DNA from: Bacteroidales bacterium
Lineage (GTDB): Bacteria; Bacteroidota; Bacteroidia; Bacteroidales; JAAUTT01
Reading direction: 5' to 3'
DNA: 5,175 nt
Assembly: GCA_012031335.1 (NCBI GenBank)
Contig: JAAUTT010000417.1
Span: 1 to 5,175, forward strand
In this document: piece by piece, positions 4,546 to 5,175 of the stretch
Layout of the letters: the number at the start of each line of letters is the position of its first letter
Numbering within the stretch: position 1 is the first letter of the stretch
The notes under the pieces: model-generated
What the model saw: only the letters and a program-made list of their open reading frames with translations
What the model was told of the DNA's origin: nothing
Databases searched by the model: none
Made by a program: the position numbers and the translations under genes

Positions 4546-5175
4546 TTGAGCAGTCTATCATTACATGAAATTTATCAATGTCTGATGGGAAAAATCTTTC
4601 ATTGCAGTATGAACTGAAAGTACTTGATGAACTTGTGCTGAAAAGATAAACCCGGAGCGAAACCCAATACCAGACCAATTGGGTTCGCTGATGGGTTGCA
4701 TAGATATTGCCAAATCCCAAAAGGAAATTATCAAAAAGAAAATGGTCGGAACGGCCTATTCATTCTCGGAAGAAAGACACACCGCTACATATATCCATAA
4801 TCATCAGGCCAGATTAAGCCATTTAATAGAAAGGCTGTTTAATTATCTTGATGAAGATATAGTTAAAAAATCTACCGACTATACAATTAGTCATAGACCA
4901 AATGATTAGTCATGTTGTTGCTTTGATGCGATTCCTGGCAGATACGTTTTAAGGATTATTTTAATTATGATGCCGAATCGACCGTTTCATTTAAAAGAAC
5001 TGCATCGGCTCATTTCAAAGAGCAATTAACGAAACTTAAATCTCTTATAACAGGAACTCCCCCCACAGTGCTGGAAGTTGCCCTTGCCCCCATTAAAGAA
5101 TTTACACATCATCCGTCAGCAAAGCCTGTAACATTTCGAAAACTAATGTATTTCGATTCAATGATAAAAACTCTC
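4546..5175 (+). pseudogene. Multiply frameshifted gene of an unnamed Bacteroidota family, runs off the window
   Basis: Pieces in three frames read as one protein. They are LSSLSLHEIYQCLMGK (from TTG 4546), NLSLQYELKVLDELVLK (4593-4643), and then an open frame to TAG 4909. That frame includes INPERNPIPDQ, IAKSQKEIIKKKM, SFSEERHTATYIHNHQARLS, LIERLFNYLDEDIV and TDYTISH. Next come DQMISHVVALMRFLADTF (4896-4949) and KDYFNYDAESTVSFKRTASA (from 4951), the last open to the window end through LEVALAPIKEFTHH. The breaks fit a lost A near 4590-4594, a lost A in 4641-4644, an extra base near 4895 and an extra T in 4947-4950. The product would be cytoplasmic and mostly helical, with no membrane segment. 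I have an impression of similar proteins in Bacteroidota integrative elements but cannot name the family. It lies in the same direction as the integrase, about 110 bases downstream. Confidence 0.55.
4657..4688. repeat. Inverted repeat GCGAAACCCAAT / ATTGGGTTCGC
   Basis: Arms at 4657-4668 and 4678-4688 pair over 11 bases with one bulged A, around a nine-base loop. No T-run follows, so it is not a standard terminator. It lies inside the frameshifted gene, between the INPERNPIPD and LMGCID codons, and could be a protein-binding site or the scar of a small insertion. Confidence 0.45.

Noticed and set aside
1..5175. CRISPR array
   Set aside because: No direct repeats with regular unique spacers are present. 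The only tandem repeat is the 22-bp pair at 2020-2063.

Overview
The window looks like Bacteroidota (Bacteroidetes) DNA for nearly all its length. The tyrosine recombinase, the small J-domain protein, the GIY-YIG protein and the TAnnTTTG promoter-like boxes are all of kinds I associate with that phylum, and base composition is AT-rich. The exception is roughly the first 165 bases. They are about 49% G+C (79 of the first 160) and encode the C-terminus of a polar amino-acid ABC transporter permease. This piece stops at an AAGCTT (HindIII) site at 161-166, and the AT-rich J-protein sequence begins right there, so the left edge may be a natural transfer junction or a chimeric join.

Layout. 1-168: permease tail with one frameshift. 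158-602 (+): J-domain protein with two frameshifts and an intact C-terminal half. 611-637: terminator between convergent units. 663-1877 (-): a tight, intact three-gene operon of a 249-aa protein of unknown function, an 83-aa protein with one membrane helix and a coiled coil, and a 73-aa protein with two membrane helices. 2012-2280 (+): promoter-like box, 22-bp tandem repeat and a small conserved protein broken at its N-terminus. 2281-2510: no gene I trust. 2517-2570: tRNA-like hairpin plus a strong terminator. 2577-2821 (+): GIY-YIG protein with one frameshift. 2812-2888 (+): tRNA-Pro(TGG) with an abnormal D-arm, possibly an attachment site. 2892-3133: palindromes, a terminator and repeated GTGACC/GGTCAC motifs. 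3175-4434 (+): intact tyrosine recombinase. 4546-5175 (+): a heavily frameshifted gene that runs off the window.

Reading. This looks like the integrase end of a tRNA-Pro-associated integrated element, set among decaying genes. Only the recombinase and the minus-strand trio are intact. Every other protein-coding locus carries at least one single-base indel, often in a short homopolymer. Either selection holds only the recombinase and the trio, or the assembly has uneven errors. The trio is the best candidate here for an undescribed system. Its gene order and topology suggest a co-translated membrane-associated unit, but nothing in the sequence fixes its function.
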